The notes under the pieces: model-generated
Told to the model about the DNA's origin: nothing
Databases searched by the model: none
Seen by the model: only the letters and a program-made list of their open reading frames with translations
From: Halobacillus salinarum
GTDB lineage: Bacteria > Bacillota > Bacilli > Bacillales > Halobacillaceae
Direction of reading: 5' to 3'
DNA: 64,000 nucleotides
NCBI RefSeq assembly: GCF_022919095.1
Contig: NZ_CP095073.1
Location: 620,001-684,000, forward strand
Translations under genes and position numbers: made by a program
Shown here: one piece after another, positions 28,578 to 37,726 of the stretch
How positions within the stretch are numbered: the first letter of the stretch is position 1
How the letters are laid out: the number at the start of each line of letters is the position of its first letter

Positions 28578-29886
28578 AGGAATTCTCCCCACTCCGAGAC
28601 TACTATTAGGTTTGCTTGCTGTTTCAATTGTGCTTATAGCAGCAGGAGCCATCGGGCTCTCCTGGCTATGGATTGTTGCTGTAGACGGTGCTTACATTCT
28701 AGCAAGCCTTGTTGACCTGCTTTCTTCTCCGAAAAAAAAGCAATTATGGATGGAAAGAATGATCGATGAAGAACTGGAAAGAGGCTTGAGCGTCGAAGGC
28801 AAAATTAAAGTGGGTAACCGCTCTGATAAGGGCGCTGTTTTTAAGCTCGTGGATGATTTTCCGGAAAGCTTTGAACGTCCGTTTCCTTTAAAAGGAATCA
28901 TTGATCCCCACTCAGAGCAAGTGACTTCGTTCACTTTTAAAGCGCATCATCGCGGTGATTATTCACTCGAAGGGATTTATATTCGCTATCGTTCGAAGTT
29001 TGGGCTGTGGGAAAAACAGATGAAAGCCGGGCTGCAGGATCATATCCGTGTGCTTCCGGACATGACAGAGAGCCGGCAGTATTTGCTGGATGCTCAGCAA
29101 TTTCTCTTATATGAAGGGGTCAAACAAAAGAAAAGAAAGCTCGGCTCAGGAGAGTTTTCTAAAATTCGTTCCTACGTAGTGGGGGATGATCTAAGAAAAA
29201 TCAATTGGCGGCAAACCGCTAAATTGCAGGAACTCATGACAAATGAATATGAGCCGGAGCATGGCAAATACGTCACGATTCTGATTGATTGCGGCAGAAT
29301 GATGGGAGTGGAGCTCGATAAGGGAAACCGGCTTGAGCGTTCACTTGAAGCTGCCCTGGCAGTTGCAACCGCTGCTTTGAAAAACGGGGATTACGTCTCC
29401 CTGCTAGCTTTTTCCAAGGAAGTAAAGGCTTTCGTGCCACCTGCAAAAGGCATGGCTCATTTTCAAACCATTATTAAAGAGATGTATAATCTTCAAGTCG
29501 ACGATTACGAATCAAACTATGGAGCGGTATTTCACTATTTACAGACGATGCAGAAGAAAAGAAGTTTTCTTTTATTGTTTACAGACGTGAATTCCTTTAT
29601 TTATGAGGATAGCCCGCTCTTTTATTTACAAAGAATCAGTAAAAAACATGTATTTTTAATGATTGGCGTACTAGACGAAGTTACGTCCTCATTGACGAAA
29701 GAAGAACCTGATACGGTTGAAAAAGCAATGGTCAAAAGCATGGCAGAGCGGCATATTTTGCTGAAGAAAAGGGAAATGGCAAAGTGGGAAAGGCAGGGGC
29801 TGCAGTGGGTGGAAGCTCCGGAAGAGCAGCTTGCCGCCTCCTCCGTAAGCTTATATGTGCAGATGTTAAACCGCGGGCTGATTTAA
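28528..29886 (+). CDS. DUF58 domain protein (MoxR partner)
   Basis: The 452-residue protein has two N-terminal membrane helices (LLLGLLAVSIVLIAAGAIGL; WLWIVAVDGAYILASLVDLL), a beta-rich segment, and the DUF58 signature DLRKINWRQTAKLQELMTNEYE near residue 230, followed by a vWA-like fold (VTILIDCGRMM, SLLAFSKEV). GGAGGGAG precedes the ATG inside the MoxR gene. The 3-prime end overlaps the end of the convergent SpoIIM-like gene by 21 bases, so transcripts of the two strands would be complementary at their tails. Confidence 0.88.
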   Translation: MTRSFKTLWARFLFRDKGILPTPRLLLGLLAVSIVLIAAGAIGLSWLWIVAVDGAYILASLVDLLSSPKKKQLWMERMIDEELERGLSVEGKIKVGNRSDKGAVFKLVDDFPESFERPFPLKGIIDPHSEQVTSFTFKAHHRGDYSLEGIYIRYRSKFGLWEKQMKAGLQDHIRVLPDMTESRQYLLDAQQFLLYEGVKQKKRKLGSGEFSKIRSYVVGDDLRKINWRQTAKLQELMTNEYEPEHGKYVTILIDCGRMMGVELDKGNRLERSLEAALAVATAALKNGDYVSLLAFSKEVKAFVPPAKGMAHFQTIIKEMYNLQVDDYESNYGAVFHYLQTMQKKRSFLLLFTDVNSFIYEDSPLFYLQRISKKHVFLMIGVLDEVTSSLTKEEPDTVEKAMVKSMAERHILLKKREMAKWERQGLQWVEAPEEQLAASSVSLYVQMLNRGLI

Positions 29887-30846
29887 CTTGCGTTTTTTCC
29901 TATACATCCGTTTTCCTACTCCCACATAGACAGCCAGTCCTAATAAGGTGACGATCGAAAACGCGTATTTTCCACTTAGCGGAAGAGGTGAAGGCGTGAT
30001 GAAGCCTTCAATAATCCCTGCGATCACGAATAGTGGCAAGGTTCCAAGCAGAAGCTGCACAGATCGAAAAGCTTGGGATTTTAACTGGTAGATCCTCGAT
30101 GTTTCTCCAGGTACAAAGAGTTTGTAGCCCATCATCAGTCCTGCACCGCCAGCAATGAAAATTGCTGTTAATTCAATGATCCCATGCGGAACGATATAGG
30201 CCCAAAACTCGTAAAATTTTCCGTAGTGCAGGAAAAAAGCTGCGACAGCCCCAATAATAATTCCGTTGTAAAGAAGCAGATAGACCGATAACAGACCAAA
30301 AGTCACTCCGCCCGCAAATGCCAGCAGAGCGACTTGAATATTATTGGTCATAATCGAGGCGGACATGACCGGGGAGTTGACCTGGTCATGGCCTTCTCCA
30401 AGACGGTCCGGGTCAATCGCATTCGCCATGGATTCAGGGAGCACAGCATAAAAATGAAGCGGATCTCCCCACACGGATAAAAAAGCTCCAACCGCACCGA
30501 TTAAGAATAGGAGCATCGCAGCGATTACGAACTTCCACTGCTCCGTAAGCAGTTGAATAAATCTTGAACCGAAAAAAGCTTTTATCTGGCTCAGACTGGA
30601 GATTTGATCTTTATAGAAAAGATTATGAGCTTTTGCAGCTAAATCATTAAGGTAATCGGCTACATCTTCTTCAGGGAAATAGGTCTGCGTATAGGCTAGA
30701 TGCTGGGCAGCCTTCTGGTAAAGCATTTGGAATTCTTCCACTTCATGAGGGGAGAGCCGTTTTGTATTCTTATCCAGCTTGTGGAGGATCTCTTCAAGCC
30801 GTTTCCAGTCTTGACGATGAGATTTAATAAACTGCTGGTAATTCAT
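29866..30846 (-). CDS. SpoIIM-like membrane protein
   Basis: The 326-residue protein has an N-terminal helical cytoplasmic part (YQQFIKSHRQDWKRLEEIL) and about five membrane segments with motifs of the SpoIIM/DUF95 family (FAGGVTFGLLSVYLLLYNG, FYEFWAYIVPHGIIELTAIF, GAGLMMGYKL). In other bacteria this gene is usually co-directional with MoxR and DUF58; here it is inverted inside the cluster. I start at the ATG at 30846 (AAAGGAATG upstream), not at an earlier in-frame codon that would add a false hydrophobic stretch. It is unlikely to be the sporulation SpoIIM itself, which is shorter. Confidence 0.82.
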   Translation of the reverse strand: MNYQQFIKSHRQDWKRLEEILHKLDKNTKRLSPHEVEEFQMLYQKAAQHLAYTQTYFPEEDVADYLNDLAAKAHNLFYKDQISSLSQIKAFFGSRFIQLLTEQWKFVIAAMLLFLIGAVGAFLSVWGDPLHFYAVLPESMANAIDPDRLGEGHDQVNSPVMSASIMTNNIQVALLAFAGGVTFGLLSVYLLLYNGIIIGAVAAFFLHYGKFYEFWAYIVPHGIIELTAIFIAGGAGLMMGYKLFVPGETSRIYQLKSQAFRSVQLLLGTLPLFVIAGIIEGFITPSPLPLSGKYAFSIVTLLGLAVYVGVGKRMYRKKRKLNQPAV

Positions 30847-30960
30847 AGAGCCATTCCTTTCGAATTCTATTTTTTTACAAGTAATTCTATTATAAAAGAT
30901 AATGAATAGGGAAAGAACCCATAAGACATATAAAGCAATAAAATTAGAGAGGGGATTGGA

Positions 30961-31767
30961 ATGAACCAGCCTCAATTGAACATCAAGACTCCTGAGCACG
31001 TTGCTCTTCAATTTAACCTAGCGGGATTAGGAAGCAGAGCCGCTGCACAAATCATTGATTCTGTACTGCTTACCGTTATGTACATCGGTCTGTTTCTAGC
31101 GGCTGTGTTTATCAATTCCCACAGCACATGGTTTTTACTATCAGAAGTAAGTGCCTATGTTACCGCGGTTATTATTGTGGTCACGTTTCTTATATTCTGG
31201 GGATACTTTTTTCTATTTGAATTGTTAACCGGAGGAAAGACACCGGGAAAAATGCTGGTCGGCATTCGTGTCATTCAAGAGAATGGGAGCAGTGCGACGG
31301 CGATATCGCTGCTTATTAGAAATCTATTGCGCATTGTCGATATGCTTCCCACCAATTATTTACTGGGGATGGCATTTGTTTTCTTCCACACTCATCATAA
31401 AAGGATTGGAGATATTGTGGGCGGGACGCTCGTTGTCTATGAAAGAAAAAAGAAAAATGAAGGACGCAGAAAGAAAACGCCATTGGAAAAGGAAATCAGC
31501 CGCCGGGGAATTACGGAAGACAGCTTAGTCCTGGAGGAACAGGTAAGGAGACGGATCACGAATAAAGAATGGAAGCTGCTGCAAACCTACATGCAGCGTT
31601 TCCCGAGATTACGTGGGACAGAAAGAGAAAATATAAGCTTTGAAGTCGGATCCATTCTCCTGCCCCTGGTCGAGATCGATTATGAAGGGAAAACGACGGA
31701 GGAACGAGAAGATTTACTTATAGCTTTATATTTGAATGTAAAAGAAGACTGGGAATTTGAGCTTTAA
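30961..31767 (+). CDS. RDD family membrane protein
   Basis: The 268-residue protein has the RDD domain: LGSRAAAQIIDSVLLTVMYI (residues 20-40, with R and D), then GGKTPGKMLVGIRV and a last helix ending in RIGDIVGGTLVVYERK. The C-terminal 100 residues are charged and probably cytoplasmic. RDD proteins commonly accompany MoxR/SpoIIM clusters, so this gene belongs functionally to the same neighbourhood. It is divergent from the SpoIIM-like gene with 114 bases between them, and 12 bases before the M20 peptidase gene. Confidence 0.87.
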   Translation: MNQPQLNIKTPEHVALQFNLAGLGSRAAAQIIDSVLLTVMYIGLFLAAVFINSHSTWFLLSEVSAYVTAVIIVVTFLIFWGYFFLFELLTGGKTPGKMLVGIRVIQENGSSATAISLLIRNLLRIVDMLPTNYLLGMAFVFFHTHHKRIGDIVGGTLVVYERKKKNEGRRKKTPLEKEISRRGITEDSLVLEEQVRRRITNKEWKLLQTYMQRFPRLRGTERENISFEVGSILLPLVEIDYEGKTTEEREDLLIALYLNVKEDWEFEL

Positions 31768-31779
31768 GGAGGCCGTTTT

Positions 31780-33129
31780 ATGTATAAGGTTGGAGCACAA
31801 AGACAGGAACAATATTTGAAGGAGCTGCAGGAGTTTTTAAAAATCCCAAGTATCTCTTCTCTTTCCAGGCATAAGGAAGATGTTCACAGAGCCGCGGACT
31901 GGTTAGCAAAAGCCTTTGAGGAGATTGGGATGGACAATATTAAAATCGTAGAAACGGAAGGACATCCAATTGTTTATGCAGACTGGCTTCATGCTCGGGA
32001 TAAGCCTACTGTGCTCATTTACGGCCACTATGACGTGCAGCCTTCTGACCCGGATGAGCTCTGGGAAACGCCCCCGTTTGAACCTGTCATCAGGGACGGC
32101 AAACTGTTTGCCAGGGGAGCGACGGATGATAAAGGACAGTTATTCATTCACTTAAAAGCCATTCAAATGCTGATGGAAGAGGATGGCACCCTGCCGGTGA
32201 ATGTGAAATTTGTCATTGAAGGAGAGGAGGAGCTTGCTAGTCCGAACCTTCCTCCATTTATTGAAGATCAAACAGAGAAGCTTGCTTGTGATACCGTCTT
32301 GATCTCTGATACGTCCTTTATCGAGAAGGGACAGCCGGCAATATGTACATCGTTGCGCGGAGCACTTGCGATGGAGCTGACCGTGAAAACGGCAAATACG
32401 GACCTGCATTCGGGATCGTACGGTGGAGGGGTTCCTAACGCGGTTCATTCACTAATTGCCATTCTCGATTCCCTTCATCATAAAGACGGCAAAGTAGCGG
32501 TGGAAGGATTTTACCAAGGAGTTCCGGAACCAACTGAGGCGTTAAGAAAAGAAGTAGCAGAAATTCCTTTTGATGAAGAAAAAGTGAAGAGTGAATTTGG
32601 GCTTACAGCCATGTCAGGAGAACAGAAGTTTACGTTTCAAGAGCGGACGGGAATTCGGCCGACTTTGGAAATCAACGGCATTACAGGCGGCTTCCAGGGA
32701 GAAGGGTTGAAAACGATTGTTCCAGGAGAAGCAAGTGCGAAAATCAGCTGTCGTTTAGTTGGCGAGCAGGATCCCGGGCAGGTTTATGAACGGATACAGA
32801 AGCATATAGATGCTTTTACCCCTGTTGGAGCGACGGTTCAATTACAGCAGTACATCAAGGCAAAACCAGTGTCTTTAGACTCCCGAGATCCTATGATTCA
32901 AAAAGCTTCTCAAGCCTATGAGGCTGTTTATAACACGCCGGCCCTATTTCCTAAAGAAGGCGGCTCCATTCCGATTGTTGAGGTTTTCGCAAGAGTCTTG
33001 GAGGCCCCTGTCGTATTGATGGGATTTGGTCTCCCAACAGAAAATTTACATGCACCGAACGAACATTTCCAATTGGAGAATTTTACAAAAGGGATCGAAA
33101 CCGTCTGTTATTACTTCAAAAGTTTATAA
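31780..33129 (+). CDS. M20 family dipeptidase/peptidase
   Basis: This 449-residue zinc peptidase of family M20 shows the metal-binding and catalytic pattern: YGHYDVQP (His83, Asp85), GATDDKGQ (Asp116), EGEEELASP (Glu149, Glu150), and a late histidine in NLHAPNEHF. The dimerisation domain is present. Proteins of this length and pattern are usually annotated as dipeptidases that hydrolyse small peptides in the cytosol. TAAGGAGG precedes the ATG. It is co-transcribed with the RDD gene by spacing; the association may be chance. Confidence 0.9.
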   Translation: MYKVGAQRQEQYLKELQEFLKIPSISSLSRHKEDVHRAADWLAKAFEEIGMDNIKIVETEGHPIVYADWLHARDKPTVLIYGHYDVQPSDPDELWETPPFEPVIRDGKLFARGATDDKGQLFIHLKAIQMLMEEDGTLPVNVKFVIEGEEELASPNLPPFIEDQTEKLACDTVLISDTSFIEKGQPAICTSLRGALAMELTVKTANTDLHSGSYGGGVPNAVHSLIAILDSLHHKDGKVAVEGFYQGVPEPTEALRKEVAEIPFDEEKVKSEFGLTAMSGEQKFTFQERTGIRPTLEINGITGGFQGEGLKTIVPGEASAKISCRLVGEQDPGQVYERIQKHIDAFTPVGATVQLQQYIKAKPVSLDSRDPMIQKASQAYEAVYNTPALFPKEGGSIPIVEVFARVLEAPVVLMGFGLPTENLHAPNEHFQLENFTKGIETVCYYFKSL

Positions 33130-33136
33130 AAGTAAG

Positions 33137-33168
33137 AAACGCCAGATTTTTTTAAAATCTGGCGTTTA
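33137..33168. terminator. Bidirectional terminator-like hairpin
   Basis: AAACGCCAGATTT pairs with AAATCTGGCGTTT. The T tracts outside the stem are weak on both sides. It overlaps the stop codon of the tiny minus-strand gene 33166-33291. Confidence 0.55.
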
Positions 33169-33291
33169 CTCTTCTTCTGCACAGTCATAACAGCTCAAGA
33201 GCTGATCTTCATCTACTACCCCGTTTAAAAAGCCATCCAGACAATATACCTCTGCACCACAGTATCTACAGTTCCCAACTAAATCCTGCAC
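33166..33291 (-). CDS. 41-residue cysteine-rich peptide, likely zinc binding
   Basis: A GTG-started frame of 41 codons lies convergent to the M20 gene. GAGGTG is 7 bases upstream of the start. The peptide has five cysteines arranged CxxC (NCRYCG), a lone C (VYC) and CxxC (SCYDC), with the hydrophobic middle LDGFLNGVV, a pattern expected of a small zinc ribbon. I do not recognise a named family. Good ribosome binding site, ordered cysteines and a stop at a hairpin argue that it is real; the short length keeps confidence moderate. Confidence 0.6.
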   Translation of the reverse strand: MQDLVGNCRYCGAEVYCLDGFLNGVVDEDQLLSCYDCAEEE

Positions 33292-33424
33292 TCCATTTCA
33301 CCTCAAATCCTTTGTTGTATTCTTCCAGGTAAAAAACAAGATATCCTCTATATCTATAAAATTCAGCTGATAAAGAAGGGATATTGAGAAAAATTAAGAA
33401 AACGAAAGAATTACCCTTAAAATA

Positions 33425-33452
33425 TTTACTTTTACTAAATATCTGGTATTAT
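33425..33452 (+). promoter_or_regulatory. Candidate promoter of the 52-residue membrane peptide
   Basis: TTTACT (33425-33430), 16 bases, TATTAT (33447-33452), about 45 bases before the ATG at 33497. Confidence 0.4.
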
Positions 33453-33496
33453 ATAAAAGGATTTGATGATTTTTGATAAAAGGAGATTAAGAAGAA

Positions 33497-33655
33497 ATGG
33501 TTACCTCATTACTTTTGCTTTCGCTAACAGTATTTCTTATGTTCCTGTTTTTATACGCAGGGGATAAGCTTCTTACTTTAAGCAGGGCCGGCCGGCAGAA
33601 TGTGCCGCAATCTATTCAGCCTGTCCAGCTGGAAATGGATCATAGCCCTGAATAA
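33497..33655 (+). CDS. 52-residue single-pass membrane peptide
   Basis: The frame ATG 33497 to TAA 33655 encodes 52 residues with one N-terminal hydrophobic helix (LLLLSLTVFLMFLFLYA) and a polar tail containing QPVQLEMDH. AGGAG lies 11 bases upstream, a promoter-like pair precedes it, and a strong terminator follows, so it is a complete transcription unit. I recognise no family. It sits head-to-tail before the convergent ectABC operon; nothing further ties it to osmolyte synthesis. Confidence 0.6.
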   Translation: MVTSLLLLSLTVFLMFLFLYAGDKLLTLSRAGRQNVPQSIQPVQLEMDHSPE

Positions 33656-33662
33656 CATATAG

Positions 33663-33700
33663 AAAAAGACTGGCTTCCTATAGGGAAACCAGTCTTTTTA
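33663..33700. terminator. Bidirectional terminator between small gene and ectC
   Basis: AAAAAGACTGG pairs with CCAGTCTTTTT around a TTCC/GGGAA extension. Both strands carry T runs, so it can end the + strand small gene and the minus-strand ectABC transcript. Confidence 0.85.
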
Positions 33701-33706
33701 TTATTA

Positions 33707-34093
33707 TTAATCTTCTGCTACAGGGTATACCCCGTTTTCATCGTGAACTTCTGTGCCTTTGATTGGAGGGTTGAATACGCAAACCATACGCATATCTGTT
33801 TTAGCGCGCAGGTAATGTTCATCATTTTCATTCAGTGCATAAAGCGTATCTTTTTTAATCGGCCACACTTTGTTGTCTTTTAAAGTGACCACTTCGCCCT
33901 CTCCTTCAATGCAATAAACAGATTCTAAGTGGTTCTGGTACCAGATATGAGTTTCCGTTCCAGCTTTAATGACTGTATCGTGGACGGAATATCCCATGTT
34001 GTCGTCTTTAACGATCAATCTGCGGCTGACCCAGTTTCCACCGTCTACATTTTGTTCGCTTTTTTGTACGTCTTTTAAGTTTACTACTTTCAT
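33707..34093 (-). CDS. ectC: L-ectoine synthase
   Basis: EctC (128 residues, cupin fold) closes N-gamma-acetyl-diaminobutyrate into ectoine, the last step of synthesis. The length and sequence ([41 protein letters not shown]) match the family closely, including the cupin metal-binding glutamate, tyrosine and histidine region. AGGAGGAGC lies upstream of the ATG. It is the third gene of ectABC. No ectoine hydroxylase (ectD) is adjacent. Confidence 0.97.
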   Translation of the reverse strand: MKVVNLKDVQKSEQNVDGGNWVSRRLIVKDDNMGYSVHDTVIKAGTETHIWYQNHLESVYCIEGEGEVVTLKDNKVWPIKKDTLYALNENDEHYLRAKTDMRMVCVFNPPIKGTEVHDENGVYPVAED

Positions 34094-34119
34094 GTCTAGT
34101 GCTCCTCCTGATAAGTGGT

Positions 34120-35403
34120 TTATTTAGAATTTGATACCGGTTGTTTGAGTAACGTTTTAATGGACTCTTCAATAATAACTAAACCTTCTTTTAACGCTTC
34201 AATATCTATATTGATCGCCGGGAACAATTTGAAGACTTCATCGTTAGGTCCGGCAGTCTCAAGAATTAATCCGCGATTGAATGCTTCAGCGGCGATATCT
34301 GAAGAAAGGCCTTCTTTTTCAGACTTGATTCCAATCATTAACCCTCTGCCCATCACTGTACCTTCTAATTCAGGGTATTGTTTTGTAAGAGAAGTAAGGA
34401 ATTCTTCAACAAGCTGTGATCTTTCCTTAATCCCCTTTTCAAAGTCTTCATCTTCCCAGTATTCCAGTGCAGCTGTTGCAGTGGTAAATGCGTGATTAAA
34501 ACCACGGAATGTACCATTGTGCTCTCCTGGACTCCAAATATCAAGATCCGGACGGAAAAGCGTAATCGCAAATGGCAGTCCATACCCGCTTAGAGATTTA
34601 GACAAGCATACAATATCAGGCTGGATTCCTGCAGGTTCAAAGCTGAAGAACGTTCCAGTACGGCCTACACCGGCTTGAACGTCATCAATGATCAGCAGGA
34701 TGCCGAAACGTTTACAGATTTTATCTACGCGCTGCAGCCATTCCATGCGGGCAGTATTGAGGCCGCCTTCTCCTTGCACAGTTTCCAGAATCATGGCTGC
34801 AGGAAGTTCTACACCGCTTCCGCTGCTTTCAAGGAACGTTTCGAGGTATTCAAGAGTATCGCGTTCCTCATCCACAAAATTGTCATATGGCATCGTAACC
34901 GCATGGTTTAATGGAATGCCTGCCCCTTTGCGCTTCATAGAATTCCCTGTTACAGAAAGGGAACCGATTGTCATGCCGTGGAAGCCGTTCGTAAAGCTGA
35001 TGACATTCGTACGTCCGGTTACTTTGCGGGCAAGCTTAAGTGCACTTTCTACGGTATTCGTTCCGGTAGGTCCAGGGAACATGATTTTATAATCCAAATC
35101 CCTTGGTTTAAGAATGACCTCATTAAATTTCTCTAAAAAGGTACGCTTGGATGAAGAAGCCATGTCTAATGAATGGGTAATCCCATCATCCGTAATATAT
35201 TCAATCAGCTTCTGCTTCATTTTCTCGTCATTATGGCCGTAATTCAAAGCGCCGGCCCCAGAGAAAAAGTCGATATATTCTTTTCCGGCTTCATCCCACA
35301 TCTTATGCCCTTTTGCTTTTGTAAAAACGGTAGGAAAGCCGCGGTAGTAACTCCGTACTTCTGATTCTATTTGGGAAAAGACTTGTAAGTCATTTTGATT
35401 CAT
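34120..35403 (-). CDS. ectB: Diaminobutyrate-2-oxoglutarate transaminase
   Basis: EctB (427 residues, class III aminotransferase) makes L-2,4-diaminobutyrate from aspartate-semialdehyde with glutamate as amino donor. The cofactor aspartate is in [13 protein letters not shown] (Asp241) and the pyridoxal phosphate lysine in [10 protein letters not shown] (Lys269). The substrate-side motif [19 protein letters not shown] is canonical. The gene lies 26 bases upstream of ectC. Confidence 0.97.
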   Translation of the reverse strand: MNQNDLQVFSQIESEVRSYYRGFPTVFTKAKGHKMWDEAGKEYIDFFSGAGALNYGHNDEKMKQKLIEYITDDGITHSLDMASSSKRTFLEKFNEVILKPRDLDYKIMFPGPTGTNTVESALKLARKVTGRTNVISFTNGFHGMTIGSLSVTGNSMKRKGAGIPLNHAVTMPYDNFVDEERDTLEYLETFLESSGSGVELPAAMILETVQGEGGLNTARMEWLQRVDKICKRFGILLIIDDVQAGVGRTGTFFSFEPAGIQPDIVCLSKSLSGYGLPFAITLFRPDLDIWSPGEHNGTFRGFNHAFTTATAALEYWEDEDFEKGIKERSQLVEEFLTSLTKQYPELEGTVMGRGLMIGIKSEKEGLSSDIAAEAFNRGLILETAGPNDEVFKLFPAINIDIEALKEGLVIIEESIKTLLKQPVSNSK

Positions 35404-35441
35404 TTTTAATATCCTCCTTGAAATGGGGGTCGATCGTTTTC

Positions 35442-35963
35442 CTATTTTTTAAAAGGTCCAATTCTAAAGTTCAGTTCTTCTTCATGGTCTTCACTAGGAA
35501 ATAACTCATCTGAGAATCTTTCTGTAATTTTACAATTCGTTTGATGTTCGCGGGCCATCCCTTTAAACAGGGATTGAGAGGCTTCATTCGATGGGGTAAC
35601 AGTGGCCTCAAGATAATGAACATCTGCACAAGCAGGTCTGTTCATTAGTTCGTTTAACAATTTTGATGCTATCCCTTTTCCTCTCTGAGAAGAATCTACA
35701 CCTATTTGCCAAACAAACACCACATCTGGGTGATTGGGAGGAATTAAGGCAGTTACAAATCCTACTAATTTATCTCTCTCTTTAGCTACTACACAAGTCT
35801 CTGCGTAAAACTCACTCATTAACAAGTACTTGTAAACAGAATTCTGATCAAGCGTGGAATTGTCCACTAGTTCCCACATTGCTCTTCCGTCTTCCAGCGT
35901 TGGAATGGAAAATGTAATGGTTTCTGCTTTTCCAGGTAAATCTGTTGCTGTAGAACTAATCAT
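35442..35963 (-). CDS. ectA: Diaminobutyrate acetyltransferase
   Basis: EctA (173 residues, GNAT family) acetylates diaminobutyrate from acetyl-CoA. The acetyl-CoA loop [14 protein letters not shown] and the family features [13 protein letters not shown] and [12 protein letters not shown] are clear. I use the ATG at 35963, with AAAGGAG 6 bases upstream; the frame continues upstream without a site. As first gene of ectABC it marks synthesis of the osmolyte ectoine, typical of halophilic Bacillaceae. A weak promoter candidate lies at 36015-36042. Confidence 0.96.
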   Translation of the reverse strand: MISSTATDLPGKAETITFSIPTLEDGRAMWELVDNSTLDQNSVYKYLLMSEFYAETCVVAKERDKLVGFVTALIPPNHPDVVFVWQIGVDSSQRGKGIASKLLNELMNRPACADVHYLEATVTPSNEASQSLFKGMAREHQTNCKITERFSDELFPSEDHEEELNFRIGPFKK

Positions 35964-36014
35964 TGTTTCTCCTTTCGTCACACGTAATGGTAAAACTAAT
36001 GGTACGTCATATAT

Positions 36015-36042
36015 GGTATAAAGCATGGAAAAAATAAGCAAA
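36015..36042 (-). promoter_or_regulatory. Weak candidate promoter of ectABC
   Basis: On the minus strand, TTTGCT, 16 bases, TATACC, about 50 bases upstream of ectA. Both boxes are imperfect; an osmotic or alternative-sigma promoter could lie elsewhere in this AT-rich region. Confidence 0.3.
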
Positions 36043-36173
36043 CCAATTAAATGCGGTTATATCGGGATTTAAGGTTGTGAGACACACTTATTCGAAATAA
36101 GGATAGAATTCCTCAAGTATATTTAGGATTTCTGATAATTATAAACAATTCGGAACATTTTCAGGGGGATTTT

Positions 36174-36251
36174 GTGAAGAAGCAAACAAATGCTGTAAAG
36201 ACCTCCTTTAATTTAGCTGTTTTTTCATTAATTGGAATTGGCTGGGAATAA
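36174..36251 (+). other. Short open frame, possible gene remnant
   Basis: The stretch 35964-36790 (about 830 bases) holds no convincing gene. Within it, a GTG with AGGGGG upstream opens a 25-codon frame (KKQTNAVKTSFNLAVFSLIG ...) that ends at TAA, and the same frame stays open for 19 more codons after the stop. It could be a real small hydrophobic peptide, or the decayed start of a membrane protein gene. At 36365-36380 an interrupted palindrome TTGTAA-AAGC-TTACAA is also present, similar to a cre but lacking the central CG. Confidence 0.3.
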
Positions 36252-36790
36252 CCGGAGCAAGCCGTGATCAGCGGATTTTCGGGATTTTTTCCTGCACAGC
36301 TTAGTCTTTAAATACCCCGTTATCTGGTCCTGAAACCTTTGGTGAGTTTGGTGATGTAAAATGTTTGTAAAAGCTTACAAGAAGTAGAGTGGATAAGATA
36401 AAAAAGAAGAACCTTGACGGAAAATAAGTGTCGATTAAGAAAAATAAGACATTTTGCATTACAAAAGCGGCTATTATTCATTAATCCGCCTATTTCCTCT
36501 CATTCTCCACCTTTCGTTCTTTTAAAATTTATTACATTACATTTAGACTGTTATGAAGTTGAGGGCATGAGTACTGAATATGGTCAGCACATAACTAATT
36601 TTCCCATCACTAAGGATGTAAATGTTTGACAAATCCAGTAAAATTCCAGAGGATTATGTACAGGGTTAATGAATCGAAAATTCGTTAGGAAGGGAAATTG
36701 ATTCATCCATAGCTCTTTGGTTATTACAAAGTAGAGCTGAGCAAAGATAAGAATTCTATTATTCTAAATAACCATCAGGAGGTTTTCAAA

Positions 36791-37369
36791 ATGACAAAAG
36801 CGATGAAATCGATTCTTTTATTGTTTATGCTTTCGATTGTACTGACTGCGTGCAGTTCAAATACAGAAGGGAACAGCAATGATTCCAGCAGTGATGATCC
36901 TTCTTCCAGTGAAGAAAAAGCTGATGGAGAACCAACAGAATCAGAAGGCTCATCAAATTTTGAAGATCTGGGAATGGGAGATACAGTTGATCTTGATACC
37001 AATGTCGGAAGCTTTAAGGTGACGCTGACTGGTGCAGAAATGAAGGATAAGGTGCAAGGAGAACCTACACAGCAAGGGACGTATGTGATCACAAAGCTCA
37101 AGATTGAGAATACAGGCGACGAACCTTTGAAAGTGGAGGATCCCATCAGCTCGATGAGTCTGTATAACGATACGAAAGAATCGGACGTTGCCTGGCTCCT
37201 TTTGGGTGATCAGAAAGAATGGAAAGGGGAACTGCAGCCGGGAGAGTCTTCATCAGGAGAATTAACGTTTGATACGGAGAAAACGCAGAATTATGAATTA
37301 GCGTTAAGGTACGTAGATGGAGAAGGCAAGACGCTTCGCTGGAAATTCTCAGCAAACGAAATGAAATAG
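36791..37369 (+). CDS. DUF4352-type lipoprotein
   Basis: The 192-residue protein has a lipoprotein signal peptide (MTKAMKSILLLFMLSIVLTAC, lipobox LTAC with Cys21), a Ser/Glu/Asp-rich linker to about residue 57, and a beta-sandwich domain whose pattern (GSFKVTLTGAEM ... GTYVITKLKIENTGDEPLKV ... LQPGESSSGELTFD) matches DUF4352. Such proteins are membrane-anchored on the outer face and have no defined activity. CAGGAGG precedes the ATG. A weak hairpin follows the gene. Confidence 0.82.
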   Translation: MTKAMKSILLLFMLSIVLTACSSNTEGNSNDSSSDDPSSSEEKADGEPTESEGSSNFEDLGMGDTVDLDTNVGSFKVTLTGAEMKDKVQGEPTQQGTYVITKLKIENTGDEPLKVEDPISSMSLYNDTKESDVAWLLLGDQKEWKGELQPGESSSGELTFDTEKTQNYELALRYVDGEGKTLRWKFSANEMK

Positions 37370-37401
37370 ATTCTTTATTGTTCATAGAGGAAGAGAGATT
37401 A

Positions 37402-37425
37402 CTTAGGTTAACGTAAGATCTTTTT
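37402..37425 (+). terminator. Weak terminator-like hairpin
   Basis: CTTAGGTTAACGTAAG can fold with one mismatch and is followed by ATCTTTTT. It lies 33 bases after the lipoprotein gene. Confidence 0.35.
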
Positions 37426-37495
37426 AATAAATGGTCATGAAGGTTCTGGATAGGAGGTTACCCATTTTTCTAGTTGAAAGGGTGGTACATAAAGA

Positions 37496-37644
37496 TGGAG
37501 AATTTCATAGAGCAGATCGTCGGTTGGGGCATTGATTTAATTATTTATCATTCGATTATTTCCTTTATCATATTTATTGTACTTATAGCCACTGTGGATT
37601 TTATTTTTAAATATAACCGCAATGACCCCAGAAACATGGACTGA
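37496..37644 (+). pseudogene. Small membrane protein gene with apparent frameshift
   Basis: From an ATG at 37496 (AGGGTGG about 9 bases upstream) a hydrophobic frame runs MENFIEQIVGWGIDLIIYHS and then hits a stop at 37586. From about 37561 the next frame continues naturally as a membrane helix (IIFIVLIATVDFIF) and a polar tail ending NDPRNMD at 37644, but has no start codon of its own. Adding one T in the TT at 37560-37561 would join both parts into a 49-residue single-pass protein. Either the gene is broken or a base was lost in sequencing. A terminator follows at 37727. Confidence 0.5.
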
Positions 37645-37726
37645 TTTGAAAATCAAATTGCAGGAATTTCTTATAAGCAACGGTAATAAGTAAGGAAATT
37701 CCATAAGTGCAGGTCATAAAGGTTAA

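Noticed and set aside
29866-31011. Longer SpoIIM-like protein starting at 31011
   Set aside because: The extra 55 residues would run into the RDD gene on the other strand; the ATG at 30846 has a proper ribosome binding site.
36365-36380. TTGTAA-AAGC-TTACAA as a cre site
   Set aside because: The obligatory central CG is replaced and no clear gene is downstream; noted only as a palindrome.
36414-36629. A 71-codon + strand frame
   Set aside because: Starts with TTG without a ribosome binding site and encodes no recognisable pattern; AT-rich intergenic sequence.
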